Both the position numbers and the translations under genes were made by a program. From the NCBI GenBank assembly GCA_009760855.2, contig WPIO01000042.1, positions 3,238,501 through 3,302,500 on the forward strand: 64,000 bases of DNA, given 5' to 3'. Positions 11,646-21,769 of this stretch are shown one piece after another (within the stretch, counting starts at the first letter, position 1; every line of letters starts with the position of its first letter). Under the pieces are notes generated by a model, which did no database searches, was not told the origin of the DNA, and worked only from the letters and a program-made list of their open reading frames with translations. The DNA is from Cristatella mucedo (lineage: Eukaryota > Bryozoa > Phylactolaemata > Cristatellidae).

Positions 11646-12115
11646 TGATGTAGTTCTCGAGTCTCTGCACCGCAGTGTGCATTTCGCTCTGAGCGTCCAC
11701 AGCTTGGGCAGGACGGTGTGCGGGAGTCGCGCGAGGCTGTCTGGTCTTTGCCGTGTAGCAGCGGCAGCTGTAGAAGGAAGTGCTCAGCCTGCATGCCCTG
11801 CACTGTCAGTCCTGAGTGCTGACCTACCGGCCTTCCGGCAGCGGGTTGTGCATGCTGCACGTTCACTGCTCGGCCGCCGATCGCCTAAGCGCTCGTGCCG
11901 GTGGCCGAGCGATGGCCGCCTGCCTGCCATGCTAGCAGCCGACGTGGGCGCAGAGGAGGAGGAGGAGCCCTGCAGAGGTGCACTTTGAAAGCTGCCGACC
12001 GAGTGTCGGCTCCTTCTTCACTCTCGAGCAGGGCTGATCAAAGTGCGCTGATCAGAGTGTGCCACGTGCCTCGAGTGCGCGCACGCAGTCCAACGATTGC
12101 ATCCGGTGTGTGCAG

Positions 12116-12203
12116 GTGGTGTACAAGGAGACCAGCACGACGTCGGCGCTGCCTCATGCCGAGTCGGACCCTCTGGCGCCTTTCAGCTCCACTATCACAA
12201 AGT
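12116..12203 (+). CDS. WRAP73: WRAP73 exon
   Basis: It starts VVYKETSTTSALPH and ends SSTITK plus one base. The vertebrate protein has IVVYKEAEK at this place. The acceptor is ggtgtgtgcag and the donor is gtacgt; the exon starts in phase 0 and ends in phase 1. The Ser/Thr/Pro-rich insert is shorter than the vertebrate linker between the two halves of the propeller. Confidence 0.92.
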
Positions 12204-12447
12204 GTACGTGCTAGCCAGCTGGCTCATCGACTGACTGCTGCGTGCAGCCATCCCCAGCCGTCACTGCAGCAGCAGTGTGCTAGGTCCTCCCTGTCGTATT
12301 GACTTTGCTGCCATCGTGAGGTGGCGACGTTGCGGCTGCCGCTTCCCCGACAAAATTCGAAAACGCCTGCATGCTTTCCTCGGCGGAGGCATGCTGCCGC
12401 CCACCTGATCCGCCCAGAATGACATTTGACCGCCTCGGCTGCCGTAG
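12204..12447 (+). other. WRAP73 intron (244 bp)
   Basis: Bounded by gtacgt and ggctgccgtag. A nearer AG (cgcccag at about 12419) would create a stop at the junction, so the downstream acceptor was chosen. Confidence 0.88.
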
Positions 12448-12573
12448 ACGAAGTGGTGACTGATCCTCTGCAAGTGCCCATCGTTAAGCCTAATCCGAAG
12501 AAAGCGAATCCAAAGATCGGCATCAGCGCTCTTGCCTTTAGCCCCGATGGCCGTTTTGTGTGTACACTGAACG
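12448..12573 (+). CDS. WRAP73: WRAP73 exon
   Basis: The split codon T/AC restores K-Y-E, giving KYEVVTDPLQVPIVKP, then KANPKIGISALAFSPDGRFV and TLN. Vertebrate WRAP73 reads SKYEIASVPVSLQTLKP...RANPKMGIGMLAFSPD. The donor is consensus gtaagt (phase 1). The NPKIGI-LAFSPDG piece is a WD40 blade. Confidence 0.95.
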
Positions 12574-14309
12574 GTAAGTCGCGCTGCAGTCTACGCGCCG
12601 AGTCTTGTTTGCCTTGCAAAGTTGCTGTTTTGTCGGGATTGGTTTGCACTGCAGCGCAGCTCTGACGATGGCCTCACTGCCGAGCTAGAAGGACCTGTGC
12701 TCTGCTCTCTTAACTTGTGTCCTCGAAAAGCTCTGGGCTAAGCTACATATGCAATCCTTGTTTTCTGAAAAAGCTTTTACGGCATTTTGGGACCTGACCT
12801 GAAATCCTGCATTCGATTTTTGCTGCTAGTAGGATCCCCCTCTGGCCGCTAGGCACTGGTCTTAACCGGTCGTAGCTCAAGCTGCTACCAAGTTAGGCTT
12901 CCAGGCATGGCCCCAACATGAAGAGTGCTCCGAAAGTGCGATCACCAGGCACAGTTGTCTGTGCCACGTTTCCTATCGACTGTGAATAAAAGCGGGCAAG
13001 CTTCTTTTTTATATGAAGCAGCTTTTTATATGTGAGCAGCGTGTTGCTCTCATTCTAGCGACCTCTGCTCACTCTCTCTTCTTCACACTTGCACAGCAGA
13101 TTGTTCGGCACCAGGTAGACAGGACACATATTGTCACGAGCTGCCTCAATTTCAAAAGCTTCATTCAGAAGACTGCCTCTACAGCTAGCCATCACATCCG
13201 ATCCCTATCCAAGATTAGAAGCTGTCTCCCACAGTGGCTTGTAAAAAATTTATAACTAGCTCTTTAGTTCTGTCTCGGCTTGATTATTGTAATTCCCTTT
13301 TGGCTGGGCTACCAAAGAAAGCTATTATGCCAATGCAGCGGACTATGAATATGGCTGCAAGGCTGGTCTTCAAGTCCCAGCGGTTTGAGCACGTGTCACC
13401 TTTGCTGAAAGAGCTAGGATGGTTGCCGGTTGAGCAAAGGATACAGAGCAAAGTTCTTACGCTGACCCACAAGGCCCGCCACGGCTTGGCTCCTTCGTAC
13501 CTAGCTGAACTGCGCATCAGTTTCAGCCTGTTCGCACCCTCAGGTCCTGTGTGGACAATAAATTAGCTGTCCCATTCCTCCGCTTAAAGACAGTTGGCGA
13601 CAGAAGCTTTAGCTCTGCAGGTCGTAGACTGTGGAACTCGCTTCCACAATTCTTACGCAACGACATCTACTCTCCAACTGCCGACTGTGGCACATCTTTT
13701 TCAGCGGTCCTGAACTGCTACTTCTATGCTACTCACTACCTCAACTGCTCTCCTGACTCTGCTATGCTTCCCACTTTCTCTTTGTTGCGTGAGACGAAGT
13801 ATGTTGGCTACCGAATGCGTACCGAAAGCCGCTTAGGCTGTGAGTGCGCTATACAAAACTCTCCTGCGTAACACCCACGTGGTCTTTATGACTTTGTGGA
13901 GTTACTGACGGAGATACACATATCGCGCCGCATAGAGGCTGCTTGCCGTGCCAATTGCCCCACGCACCCTTCCTTGGCGAAGAGTTGCTCCGCCTGCTCG
14001 CGAGCTCGTGCATCGAGCAGTGCACCGCAAAGTTGCACCGAGTTGCTTGCAGTGGGTTTATTATTATTATTATTATTATTATGCTTTAGCTCGCCCGTTC
14101 GTGCCGCTTTGCTTGTGCTGGCATTTTGAAATTTGAGTGACTTCATACTGAAAACTGAGCTCATGCTCACGGTAAGGGTCCAAGCAAATGTCGCTGTCTG
14201 CACATCGCATGGCATAGTCGCAGCGCTGTGACCAGGTTTGACTCGGCCACCTACCCTCCAGCTGCCTTGTTGGTTCGTGCCACCGAGCCTGCCGCCGTCT
14301 TCATTGCAG
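12574..14309 (+). other. WRAP73 intron (1.7 kb)
   Basis: Runs from gtaagt to cgtcttcattgcag. It contains a LINE-B insertion (13070-13920) and an (ATT)n/(TTA)n stretch at 14057-14080. The rest is GC-rich without recognised content. Confidence 0.88.
13070..13920 (+). mobile_element. LINE-B copy, RT C-terminal domain and 3' end
   Basis: The frames encode SRLDYCNSLLAGLPKKA, QRFEHVSPLLKELGWLPVEQ, LTHKARHGLAPSYLAEL, then GDRSFSSAGRRLWNSLPQ and YRMRTESRLGCECA. This is the standard C-terminal region of metazoan CR1/L2-like LINE reverse transcriptases. The catalytic palm is absent, so it is 5'-truncated. It ends near gtggagttactgacggagat. Confidence 0.92.
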
Positions 14310-14393
14310 ACTGTGTGCCCAGTGCGCTGTGGATATGGGACGTGCAGCAGCTGTGCCTGCTCGCCGCACTGCTGCAGGCCGCTCCCATCAAGT
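14310..14393 (+). CDS. WRAP73: WRAP73 exon
   Basis: It encodes (N)DCVPSALWIWDVQQL, then CLLAALLQAAPIK. Vertebrate: NDNIPNAVWVWDIQKL, RLFAVLEQLSPVR. The acceptor is cttcattgcag and the donor gtaagc; phase 1 on both sides. The WIWDVQ sequence is the WD signature of a blade. Confidence 0.95.
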
Positions 14394-14517
14394 GTAAGCG
14401 GCACAAACTCGCTCGCTCGCCTGCCTGCTGCCACCGCCTCTGCCTGCTTCTCGAAGCGGCTTGGGCGGATTAGTCTGGTGGTGTCTGCCACTCACAGCGA
14501 TGCCACTTTTTCCGAAG
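14394..14517 (+). other. WRAP73 intron (124 bp)
   Basis: A short intron from gtaagc to cactttttccgaag. Another AG (ctcacag, 14496) would break the phase. The chosen one gives K-C-V-E-W-D-P, colinear with vertebrate R-A-F-Q-W-D-P. Confidence 0.85.
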
Positions 14518-14625
14518 GTGTCGAGTGGGACCCGACGCAGGCACGGCTGGCACTGTGCACCGGCACGAAGAGGGTGTACATGTGGTCGGCCGCAGGCAGC
14601 CTTGCCGTCGAAGTGCCCGTTGACG
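14518..14625 (+). CDS. WRAP73: WRAP73 exon
   Basis: It encodes VEWDPTQARLALCTGTKRVY, MWSAAGSLAVEVPVD and the first base of a Gly codon. Vertebrate: [26 protein letters not shown]. The donor is gtaagc, phase 1. This is a very clear propeller blade. Confidence 0.96.
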
Positions 14626-14944
14626 GTAAGCAGCTGCAGCAGCGCTCGGCGCTGGCAGCAGCAGCTGCTGCTGCTTGAGCTGCCCTGCCTGCCTCGCTTT
14701 GCAGCGCACCCTTCTTGTAAGTAAACTGGTATTTGTCACTTAATCGTGAGTGAGTGTCTCCGTCCTCGCTATGCATGCACTCACATGCCGATATGCTATA
14801 GCTGCAAAGCTGCACTCATGAACCCTGGTCACTCATTGCAGCTGCTCACTCATTGCTTCGGTCCCCCTCTCCCTTCTGCACAACGATCCCAATTCGAAAT
14901 CTTCTCCAATCCCCTTCCTTCGGCGAACTGATGAAGTGACAATT

Positions 14945-16750
14945 ATAGTACTAATAATAAGAATAATAAGAATGCACTTGATAAAGTGTCCTCAGAGAAC
15001 TTGATCTCTCTCTAGGCACTTTACATTTGCTGCAAGGGGAAATGCAATTGAATGGTGAGTAAAATCATGCTTGATAAAGAAACAAAATGAATAACATGGT
15101 TAGGGGTGACATGCACAGGGTCAGAATGCAAATGTGGCTAGTGGCAGCACACATAGTGTCAGCACGTATAAGCACATCAAGGACGAATCACAGGGACCCA
15201 CTAAATGCTGTCCTAAATAGTTGTTTTAAGTTCCTTTTAAATGTGGTCAGGTCAGGGGATGTTCTGACGCAGGTTAGGAGGGAGTTCCAGGCTTTGGGAG
15301 CATACGAATTAAATGCACGGTCTCCAAAGGATTTGAGGTTTGTACGGGGTATTGGTAGACTGTTGGATTCCGAAAAGCGGGTGGTACGATGCTTGGCCTG
15401 ATGGGGTAGTTTATCTGAGAGATAGGCTGTAGCCAAAGAATGAAGTGACCTAAAAGTGAGCGACAAAACCCTGAAGTCAATCCGTTGCTTGACTGGTAGT
15501 CAGTGCAGGTCGGCGAGAAGTGGTGCGATGTGGCAACTGCGACGCTCACGACAGACAAGCCTAGCTGCAGTTTTGCACCAGCTGCAATCGCCTGATCGCA
15601 CATGCCGGTATGCCAGTAAGCAGTGAGTTGCAGAAGTCGAGACGGGATGTCACGCATGCATGGACCAACTTGAACGTGGTATCCTTCTAAACAAGCCCGA
15701 ATTTTAGCAATGCTAGGAAAGCTGCCGAAAGATCGAGCAAAACAGGCAGAGACACTACCCATGTCTGCATTCCTAAGTAGGTCGCTGTATATCCTAAGCA
15801 ATGCTGACTCTGTGGAGTGATTAGCTCTAAAGCCAGACTGGAACTTACTAGCAAGGTGTGAGGTTATGATATATGAGTTCAGCTGATCTGCCACGACCCG
15901 TTCCAGTGTCTTTGGTAGGAATGGTAGAAGGGAGACTGGGCGGTAGTTGCTCAAGTTCTCTTGGTCTAGCGTCGATTTCTTGAGAAGTGGCCTTACTACA
16001 GCTTTTTTGGAAGTTGTTGGGACATGACCTGAGGCTAATGACATAATAATGATGTTAGCTATGCATGGCAGCAGCAGATCAATGCAACGTAGTAGCAGGA
16101 CAGTGGGAATAGGGTCCAGAGGACTTGTTGTCTTCTTTGATTGAGATACGAACTTCAGGACTAGATCACTAGTGACCTGCTTAAATGTAGACATTGAGGT
16201 GCAACCAAGAATCGGGGAACAGCATTCTAGTGGAGATGTTGTCATAGCAGGGATGGATACCCTGATCTTGTCTATCTTCTGCTCGAAGAATCGAGAGAAG
16301 CGATCGGCTAGATCATCACAAGGATCATCAGGTAAGGAGCTAATCTGGGAGCGGTTGAGGAGATGGTTTATCGTCGACATCAGCATTTTTGGATTGAGCA
16401 TCTGTGATTTAACAATGTTTCTATAGAAGCTAGACTTGGCCTTTGCTAGGATCGATTGGTACGACCTACAGTAGTCTTCACATACCTGTCGATGGACAGT
16501 CAGTCCAGATCTTTTGTATGCTTTTTCAAGCTTTCGCGTAGTAGACCTGGCCAGTTTAATGTCTGTGGTAAACCATAGGCCGTCTGGGGGGCACAGTGCG
16601 CTTTGTCAGAGGTGCAAACTCGTTGAGCGTGTCAGCTAGTGTCGTGTTGTAGCTATCTACCAATGATGACAGATCGGAGGGAGGACTGAGCAGCAGAGGT
16701 GTCTCGCAGGGACAGCATGCAATTGACCCACATATTGACCCCATGCAATT
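14945..16750 (-). mobile_element. LINE-A copy, longest RT stretch in the window
   Basis: Read on the minus strand from 16.74 kb: a linker (LADTLNEFAPLTKRTVPP), then FSRFFEQKIDKIRVS, ASGHVPTTSKKAVVRPLLKK, LSNYRPVSLLPFLPKTLERV and FQSGFRANHSTESALLRI. These are the N-terminal RT blocks (fingers). The frame then jumps from RNADMGSV to [10 protein letters not shown], so the catalytic palm with YADD is deleted. The C-terminal SFGDRAFNSYAPKAWNSL segment, 3'UTR, hairpin and ATT tail follow down to 14945. An uninterrupted frame of 375 codons spans the deletion by chance. It cannot be active. Confidence 0.93.
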
Positions 16751-16939
16751 ACCTGAGGCTATTATGACGTGAAAATGCAGTCTTCAGTTGCTTCAGCTGT
16801 GAGCAGACGAAGCTTCGGCGAGGGGTGCGCCAATCGGCCGGCTTTGCGTGCTTCGGGAAGGACAGCGTTTGCTTGCTTGCTAGAAGCCGTCCTTCCACCG
16901 GTCGCGATCGACTAACCCGGAGCGAGCAGAGCGAGTCTT

Positions 16940-17745
16940 AGTGCGCCCAAATTTACCACAGCTTGCAAATCTCGTTCCCAGCTCCACAGCGTGAAGCACC
17001 TGCAGCCGATTGCTGGCCAATGGCGGCGGCTACAGCCACCGATGCTCAGTCACTTCGGGCAGCGAGCCGCTTGTGGCTTTGTGGCTTGTCGACCGGCACC
17101 GGAAGGCCCTGTGTGACGAGGCTTCTCCGAAGCCGCTTGCCGCTAGTCCCCCAACGACTCCGAGAAACCCCTATTCTGCGCTGCGGCCCTCGAGTGCGCC
17201 GAAGCGCCGGCCGCTCCGCTTCCTTCATGATTTTTGAGAAAATCTTCTCGTGCGCAGAGCAGCTGCATCTGTCCATCTTTCCCCTGCCGATCGGACGCAT
17301 GCGATTTGCTGCTCGGAGAGCCAATCGGACGCGAGCCGGTCTCGCAGCTGACGACGATGCCTATGCTGCATCGTGCCCTATCTGTCGTGCAAAGCATGCA
17401 GCCGGGTAGCGAGCAAACACGAGCGACGAAACTGGCGAGCCTCCTGCCGGCAAGACAGAGACTCGTCAGAGCACCGGTTCGTGCAGTTGTACCGATGGCT
17501 GGCCTGCGGTCACGGCCAAGATGTTTACGAAAAGTCGGTGGTTTCAAAGGAGTCACGCCCTCTGGCTGGCTGGCTGGCTGGCAATAGTGGCAGTTTGTCA
17601 GCGACAGCAGCTGCAGCAGCTTGCGGTGGTAGGAAAAACGCGAGGGAAGCAACTCCTCAAGAGCAAAAAAAAACATATCATTCGAAGAGTCAGCTTAGCG
17701 CAGCAGAAGCAGCGGCATCATAACAGCGATTTCTGCATGTAACAT
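16940..17745. other. GC-rich intronic block, open on both strands
   Basis: Frames of 60-180 codons are open in several readings (for example 16963-17409 plus, 17143-17676 minus). None shows a recognisable domain, the translations are Arg/Ala/Ser-rich and low-complexity, and high GC alone explains the lack of stops. I do not call a gene. Confidence 0.5.
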
Positions 17746-17796
17746 ATAACCATTGACCTACAACCTTATAGCCTTTGATATATAGAAGCATATATA

Positions 17797-17975
17797 ATGG
17801 TGAGCCGTGATGGCACACTAGGTAAGGCGGTTGCTTTCACGGCCTCGGTCCCGAGGTCGTGGGTTCGATTCCTGCGCCGGGGCGATCCTTTATCGCCACT
17901 GCAAGCGGTGGTGATAGCCGTAAAGGCTCTTCTGTCGCTATACAAAAGAGGCTGTTAAATCAGCTAGGATTTATT
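17797..17975 (+). repeat. SINE-2: tRNA-derived
   Basis: It contains a tRNA-like A box (gcacactaggtaaggcgg) and B box (gggttcgattcc), a body with tatcgccactgcaagcggtg and taaaggctcttctgtcgcta, and ends aaatcagctagga plus a T-rich tail. The tail differs from SINE-1, so it probably uses another LINE partner. This is the clearest copy of the family in the window. Confidence 0.85.
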
Positions 17976-18243
17976 TTTTTATTTATTTTCTAATCTTTGA
18001 CGCTATCGCACTGTGCCGGACATAACCGTCGACAGAGGCGGCAGGACGTCGAGAAGCAGACTAGCAGTGGCTTCATCAAGCGGCCATCGCTGGCTGCCAG
18101 GCAGTGCAGTGCGCACGGCCTCTGCTGCTGCCTCCGCACTGGGCATTGCGCGCAGCCACTGGGCAGCTTTTGCCAGCGCACGCTTGACGGCGCAGCCACT
18201 CAGGCCAGGCACTCGGCCTCGGCCTCTTCCGTTTCTTTTCCAG

Positions 18244-18341
18244 GCGACTTTGCCGTGCAGTCGCTGAGCTGGCTGCCCGACGGCTCCGCGCTCCTGCTGA
18301 GCAGCCCTGACGACATGTGCACGTGCTACCTGCAGGACTGA
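18244..18341 (+). CDS. WRAP73: WRAP73 last coding exon and stop
   Basis: It encodes (G)DFAVQSLSWLPDGSALLLSS, then PDDMCTCYLQD and TGA at 18339-18341. Vertebrate: [31 protein letters not shown], followed by about 15 more residues, so this protein ends slightly earlier. The acceptor tttcttttccag is strong. All seven exons sum to 807 bases, exactly 268 codons plus stop. Confidence 0.95.
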
Positions 18342-19320
18342 GACTGACTTCTCTCCGCTTCCTTCTCTGCTCGGCGCCCGGCAGAGCGCGGCACTGCTTG
18401 TGGATGCCGCCAGCCGGCGTGCGCCAGACCCGACAAGTCTGTCCGGCTTCACCGTGCCTGCCTGCCTGCCGCCCCCCCGGCGGGTACCTCTCCCCCTGCC
18501 TGAGCCATGGCTGGCCACCTCCTCGTTTCTTTTCCTTCCGGCAGCGGAGATGCACCTGTCAGCTTCTGCCGTCCGCAAGGCAGCTCCTGCGCGCAGGAAG
18601 TGCCGTAGGCGCGGCAGGCGAAAGTGGACGCTGCCGCTTCGTCTCTGCCACGGCCTCTGCCGAGTCTGAGCGGTGCTGCGTGCGCGGACTTGCCGGCATT
18701 GCGTCACTGCGATCATCGAGGTGGGCTGCAGTTGCTGCCCTGCTTGGCCGCCGGGTTTCGATGAACTGACGACGTGGCCTTTGCGAGCGGATTGGCTGAC
18801 TCCTCACAGTCCAGCAGCAGCAGCTGCCGGCGCCGCCGCCGGTCACCTCGGACGGCACTTCAGCTTCGGGCTATCTGCAGCTGCACTAGTAGCACGAGAA
18901 TTAATTTAATTAAATAAAATAGAATTAAAATCCTTTGAATCCGCTTGAGCAACCGAGTCGAGCAAAGCTGAGAATGGAAGCAGCAGCAGCAGCAGCGGTG
19001 GGCAGGGCCCTCAGTGAGACGCCGGCCGGACCATTGCAGCGATGGCGACTGTGGCGCGAGCTCGCAGCTCGTGTGTGCACCTGCTGCGAGCTCGCACCCT
19101 GGACCTCCGCAGTCTGAAAGCATCGACACGAGCGAAGTTGTGGCACCAAACTACCGCAACTTTAGCTATCTACGACTGGAGAGGGGCCGCTGCGCTCGTC
19201 ACTTTGATGGCGAGGCTGCATGCTTGAAGTACTCGAGCTTCCTGTGGTAGCGGCTTCTGTTCCTCTTCTCTGTCGTTTGATGGAAGCGACTCTGACCGGA
19301 TTGAGCTGGAATAAAATGTG
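18342..19320 (+). other. Probable WRAP73 3'UTR and downstream sequence
   Basis: GC-rich sequence follows the stop. AATAAA hexamers lie at 18913-18918 and 19310-19315; either could be the polyadenylation signal. Long open frames on both strands here (for example 18003-18716 minus) are Arg/Ala-rich GC artefacts. Confidence 0.5.
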
Positions 19321-19424
19321 GTCGCTGTGGATGAGCACTGCTCTTCGCTCCTCACAGCGACAAGCTGCTGCCTGAGTGAGACGCCGTGCGACTGCCTGAT
19401 CTGCCATCGGCTGCGCTATGTATA

Positions 19425-20115
19425 ATGTAATGTAATGTATCTCCGTCTGTAACTCCACAAAGTCATAAGGACCATGTGTGTGTTAGGCAGGAGAGTTTTG
19501 TTTAGCGCACTCATAGCCTAAGCGGCTTTCGGTACGCATGCGGTAGCCAACATACTTCGTCTCACGCAACAAAGAGAAAGTGGGAAGCATAGCAGAGTCA
19601 GGAGAGCAGTTGAGATAGTGAGTAGCATGGAAGCAGCAGCTCAGGACCACTGAATAGGATGAGCCATAGTCGGCAGCAGAAGAGTAGTCGTCGTTGCGTA
19701 ATAATTGTGGAAGCGAGTTCCACAGTCTACGACCTGCAGAGCTAAAGCTTCTGTCGCCAACTGTCTTTAAGCAGAGGAATGGGACAGCTAATTTATTGTC
19801 CACACAGGACCTGAGGGTGCGAACAGGCGGAAACTGGTGTGGCAGTTCAGCTAAGTACGGAGGAGTCAAGCCATGGTGGGCCTTGTGGGTCAGCTTAAGA
19901 ATGTTGCTCTGTATCCGTTGCTCAACCGGCATCCATCCTAGCTCTTTTACGAAAGGAGACACGTGCTCAAACCTCTGGGACTTGAAGACTAGCCTTGCAA
20001 CCATATTCATAGTCCACTGCAGTGGCCTAGTTGCTTTCTTTGGTAGCCCGGCCAAAAGGGAATTACAATAATCAAGCCGAGACAGGACCAAGGAGCTAGT
20101 TAAATTTTTCCACAG
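19425..20115 (-). mobile_element. LINE-B copy, RT C-terminus, nearly intact
   Basis: The minus strand reads SRLDYCNSLLAGLPKKA, FEHVSPFVKELGWMPVEQ, LTHKAHHGLTPPYLAELPHQ, GDRSFSSAGRRLWNSLPQLL and YRMRTESRLGYECA in one unbroken frame of about 200 codons. The 3' end is ggagttacagacggagatac followed by repeated ATTAC/TACAT units, the family tail. It is 5'-truncated before the palm. It matches the copy at 13070 closely, so it is fairly young. Confidence 0.93.
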
Positions 20116-21769
20116 TCACACATCGTGTCCGATCGCGTGACTTGCTGTTTCTACGCAAGTCTTGCACCAAGTTGAACAGTGCAAAACGTGTTTGTTTTGT
20201 TGGAGTCCGACGCCCTCCATGCGGAGCTGCTGGCCAGAAAATCGTTGCTGGCCGATGGCTCGTTGGGTGCGCTCTTCGTTCAGCGCACCTTCAGAGCTGT
20301 GGCTTGGTAATAGCTAGGGTGAAGCTGCTGCTGCACGTCTGCAGCAGCAGCAAACAGTCTCTCCTGCATCGGAGGTTACTGCTGCTGGCCTTTAGAAAAG
20401 TGAGAGACTGCGCAAAGTGCCTAGGGGCTTGCGTCAGCACTGGCAGAATGCTGCCTCTGAGGAAGTTGCTGGATCAGCAGCTGGCAGTGATGCTTGCTCT
20501 TTGGCACGCCGCAGTAGCCTGACCGTAGGAACCACGTGGTCGATTGCGCTACCTACGTGATTCACGCAGACTTGTCTGTCGGCAGGGCCCTCGATCTGGG
20601 CTGTTGTGAGAGGGGCGGTGCTCACTGCACTTTTGCTTTACAAACTTCATATGACCAAGCCGTGTGCACGGCGTCTGCTCCGAAGGAGCTAGCTTGTTGT
20701 GCTGCTGCTGCTTGTGCTTTTAAATTGATGCATGCATCCGAGAAGTCTGCAGATCACTTTTAGGGAGCCCTCATTAAAGTAATGATCGAGTGGCTCGAAC
20801 GTTAGACTCTAATGAGAGAGCAAGTATGGGTTCAGTGCGGGAGTACGAAAAGCCCGACGATGTATCCTCTTTTATCCGGTTCCATCTGGCTGCCGAGAGG
20901 TTCGTTGGCTGCTGCACCTGCACTCAGTGAATCCTTCTTCCGGTTCTGGCTCGTTTAACAAAGGAACAGGACATCTTCCTTTGTTCACATTGTTCACTGC
21001 CTAATAGGAGCAAATGATACATGGCATTCGAAAATGTCTCGGAAAGTAAGCCAGGTAACATGGACTGGGCTTCTGCTGGATTAGCGTCATAGGAACTGGT
21101 GAATGGGGCCAAGCTGCTGTGAGTTGTACTGTGAACCCTAACTCCACCCCCTCTCTCTGGATGTTTGATATACTTCCCATTGCAGCATCCCATCCCGTGT
21201 GTCTTGGCTCTTGCTATGGTATGCTGCTCGAAGGTTTTCACAAATGTGGCTGCATGCAGTGATATTGCCGAGGTGCACAGTACCGTCTGCATCGCGATAC
21301 TGTTGCTGGGTGTAATTAGCTTTTTTTGAGACAACATATTTCCGTACAGCATTGTAACAGGCAGGCAAAGTTGTCTTATTCCTCTTCCACCAGGCAGGTA
21401 ACCAGACAGTCAGCTCAGGAGTAGCAGCTGCTCTCAATAACTCACGTTTCGGCTGCTTTTTGTTGTTTTTTATTGAATAAAAACTTGGTGCATGCAAGCT
21501 AACCGTTATCAGGAATCTATCTACAGCATCGAATACCGTGCCAGCTTGGCAATTCCTTTGGATACCTCAAACATAGGGCACATCTCCCATTTAAGGATGC
21601 ACGTCCATTTATGAAATCGAATGTTAGAAACAGAAATTGCAAGCACAGAACAGCTAAGCGAACTGCCGAGGTGCTCCATAGCCTTAGATTGGCGATTTTC
21701 CTAGCGTCTCCTAGAGACAAGCCTGACTCATTGTGACTGCCGATTAAGATTAGGCAGGATTACTATCTT
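20116..21769. other. Intergenic, nothing recognised
   Basis: No homology, splice-bounded exon or repeat was identified. The frames at 20142-20522 (+) and 20924-21352 (-) lack recognisable motifs. Confidence 0.5.

Larger units (their letters stand above)
5642..12115 (+). other. WRAP73 intron (6.5 kb) packed with repeats
   Basis: This is the largest intron of the gene in the window. It holds three LINE-A fragments, a three-copy tandem repeat (6938-7125), the left arm of the inverted duplication (7640-9006) and a LINE-B copy (8775-10210) with a small tandem duplication. A GC-rich stretch at 11.65-12.1 kb has open frames in several readings without homology. I see no exon between 5641 and 12116, and vertebrate WRAP73 needs little extra sequence here. 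Confidence 0.85.
14626..18243 (+). other. WRAP73 intron (3.6 kb)
   Basis: It holds an antisense LINE-A copy (14945-16750), a GC-rich block at 16.95-17.7 kb with open frames on both strands but no recognisable protein, a SINE-2 (17797-17975), and GC-rich sequence before the last acceptor (cgtttcttttccag). Confidence 0.88.

Noticed and set aside
11677-12302. Plus-strand frames just upstream of a WRAP73 exon
   Set aside because: They do not match WRAP73, and the exon with homology begins only at 12116 in another frame.
15274-16401. A 375-codon frame as a functional reverse transcriptase
   Set aside because: The catalytic palm including YADD is deleted; the frame is open across the deletion by chance.
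17143-17676. A 177-codon minus-strand frame inside a WRAP73 intron
   Set aside because: GC-rich, no recognisable domain, open frames also on the other strand, no splice support.
18003-18716. A 237-codon minus-strand frame overlapping the last WRAP73 exon
   Set aside because: It is the antisense of a GC-rich coding exon and 3'UTR; its translation is Arg/Ala low-complexity.
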